Positions 63,698-64,000 of a DNA stretch of 64,000 bases are shown here, in pieces. Made by a program: the position numbers and the translations under genes. This DNA is from CAVXFB01 sp963760935 (GTDB lineage Bacteria; Planctomycetota; Planctomycetia; Pirellulales; Thermoguttaceae), in NCBI GenBank assembly GCA_963760935.1, contig CAVXFB010000006.1, positions 868,001-932,000 of the forward strand. The letters are read 5' to 3'. Under the pieces are notes generated by a model that was not told the DNA's origin, searched no databases, and worked only from the letters and a program-made list of their open reading frames with translations. Position 1 is the first letter of the stretch; every line of letters begins with the position of its first letter.

Positions 63698-64000
63698 TTG
63701 ACATTCAGCGAATCGAACGACGAAGCCATTCCGATGGAACGGCTTCCCAATGGTGTCGAAGAAGACGCCCCACCCCCTTCGACGTCTTCCCAGGGTACTC
63801 CGCCCCCGATCGAGGCCGACGAGCGGGCGGACAGCCGCGCCGAGCAGCGTCGACGGATATTGATCGGTTCGCAGCGCGACCCGGCAGCCTATCGGGCACG
63901 GCAAAAACGCGACTGGACACCTGTCGCGGATGAGGGTGAGACAGACGCCAACGAGCGTAAGAAGAAAGAGAAGAATGGACCGCGGAAAGCGCAGCCGACC
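63698..64000 (+). CDS. N-terminal part of probable S1-domain RNA-binding protein (cut by window end)
   Basis: An open frame of 101 codons runs from TTG 63698 to the last base of the window. AGGGAG lies seven bases upstream of the TTG, and the overlapping ATG at 63693 stops at once, so TTG is the likely start; ATG 63734 is the alternative. The sequence (ILIGSQRDPAAYRARQKRDW, then Lys/Glu-rich) is charged and low-complexity, as in the N-terminus of planctomycete ribosomal-protein-S1-like proteins as far as I remember. The S1 domains themselves would lie beyond the window, so the identity is tentative. Confidence 0.55.
   Translation, partial: MTFSESNDEAIPMERLPNGVEEDAPPPSTSSQGTPPPIEADERADSRAEQRRRILIGSQRDPAAYRARQKRDWTPVADEGETDANERKKKEKNGPRKAQPT

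Overview
The window is about 64 kb of GC-rich DNA from a planctomycete, most likely of the Pirellulales type. The evidence is a TIGR03000-type secreted protein, two DUF1559 proteins, an NPYLSP-type small membrane protein, a PEP-CTERM T5SS-repeat protein, an NPCBM protein, a MoxR/DUF58/von Willebrand cluster, and many families of intergenic palindromic repeats. No rRNA, tRNA or CRISPR array was recognised.

Region 1 (1-14267, all + strand, mostly overlapping or tightly spaced genes) is a carbon-metabolism operon: the end of an aldehyde dehydrogenase, a class III aminotransferase, a (homo)isocitrate-dehydrogenase-family enzyme, an HD hydrolase, a fused aconitase-family protein, a second two-subunit aconitase-family enzyme, and two complete ATP-citrate-lyase-like pairs (SucC-like chain plus SucD/citrate-synthase fusion). 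Read together, these genes could convert an amino acid to a 2-oxoacid, carboxylate it reductively, isomerise it and cleave it with ATP and CoA. A lysine/2-aminoadipate route run backwards through homoisocitrate and homocitrate is my leading hypothesis. It is inferred, not shown.

Region 2 (14268-20412) is accessory. It holds a RAYT (REP-associated tyrosine transposase) between inverted 23-base repeats, a frameshifted PEP-CTERM repeat protein, an orphan copy of the 23-base repeat, and a secreted TIGR03000 protein with a clear terminator.

Region 3 (20413-35760) is mixed housekeeping: rodA, an exported isoaspartyl methyltransferase, a B12-type radical SAM protein, small membrane proteins, a RHH/PIN toxin-antitoxin pair with a visible promoter and operator, a HAD phosphatase, a CsaA-like tRNA-binding protein, a MazG-like hydrolase, a large exported membrane protein, an ABC ATPase, a DUF1559 protein, and the glycolytic genes pgi and apgM.

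Region 4 (35859-51185, - strand) has a DUF1559 protein, an NPCBM protein carrying in-frame palindromic repeats, a terpene-cyclase-fold repeat protein, and the MoxR-DUF58-BatA-like cluster, preceded by a PQQ-repeat protein. Region 5 (51315-64000) has mlaEFD-like lipid-transport genes, clpC, an unusual Clp_N-ThiD2-ThiE fusion beside clpC, an omptin-like protease, pyrC, a YacP-like NYN protein and the start of a probable S1-domain protein.

Eight genes or gene parts are interrupted by apparent one- or two-base frameshifts at places where the protein resumes perfectly in another frame. This pattern suggests either residual indel errors in the assembly or unusually frequent gene decay. I annotate those genes across the break.
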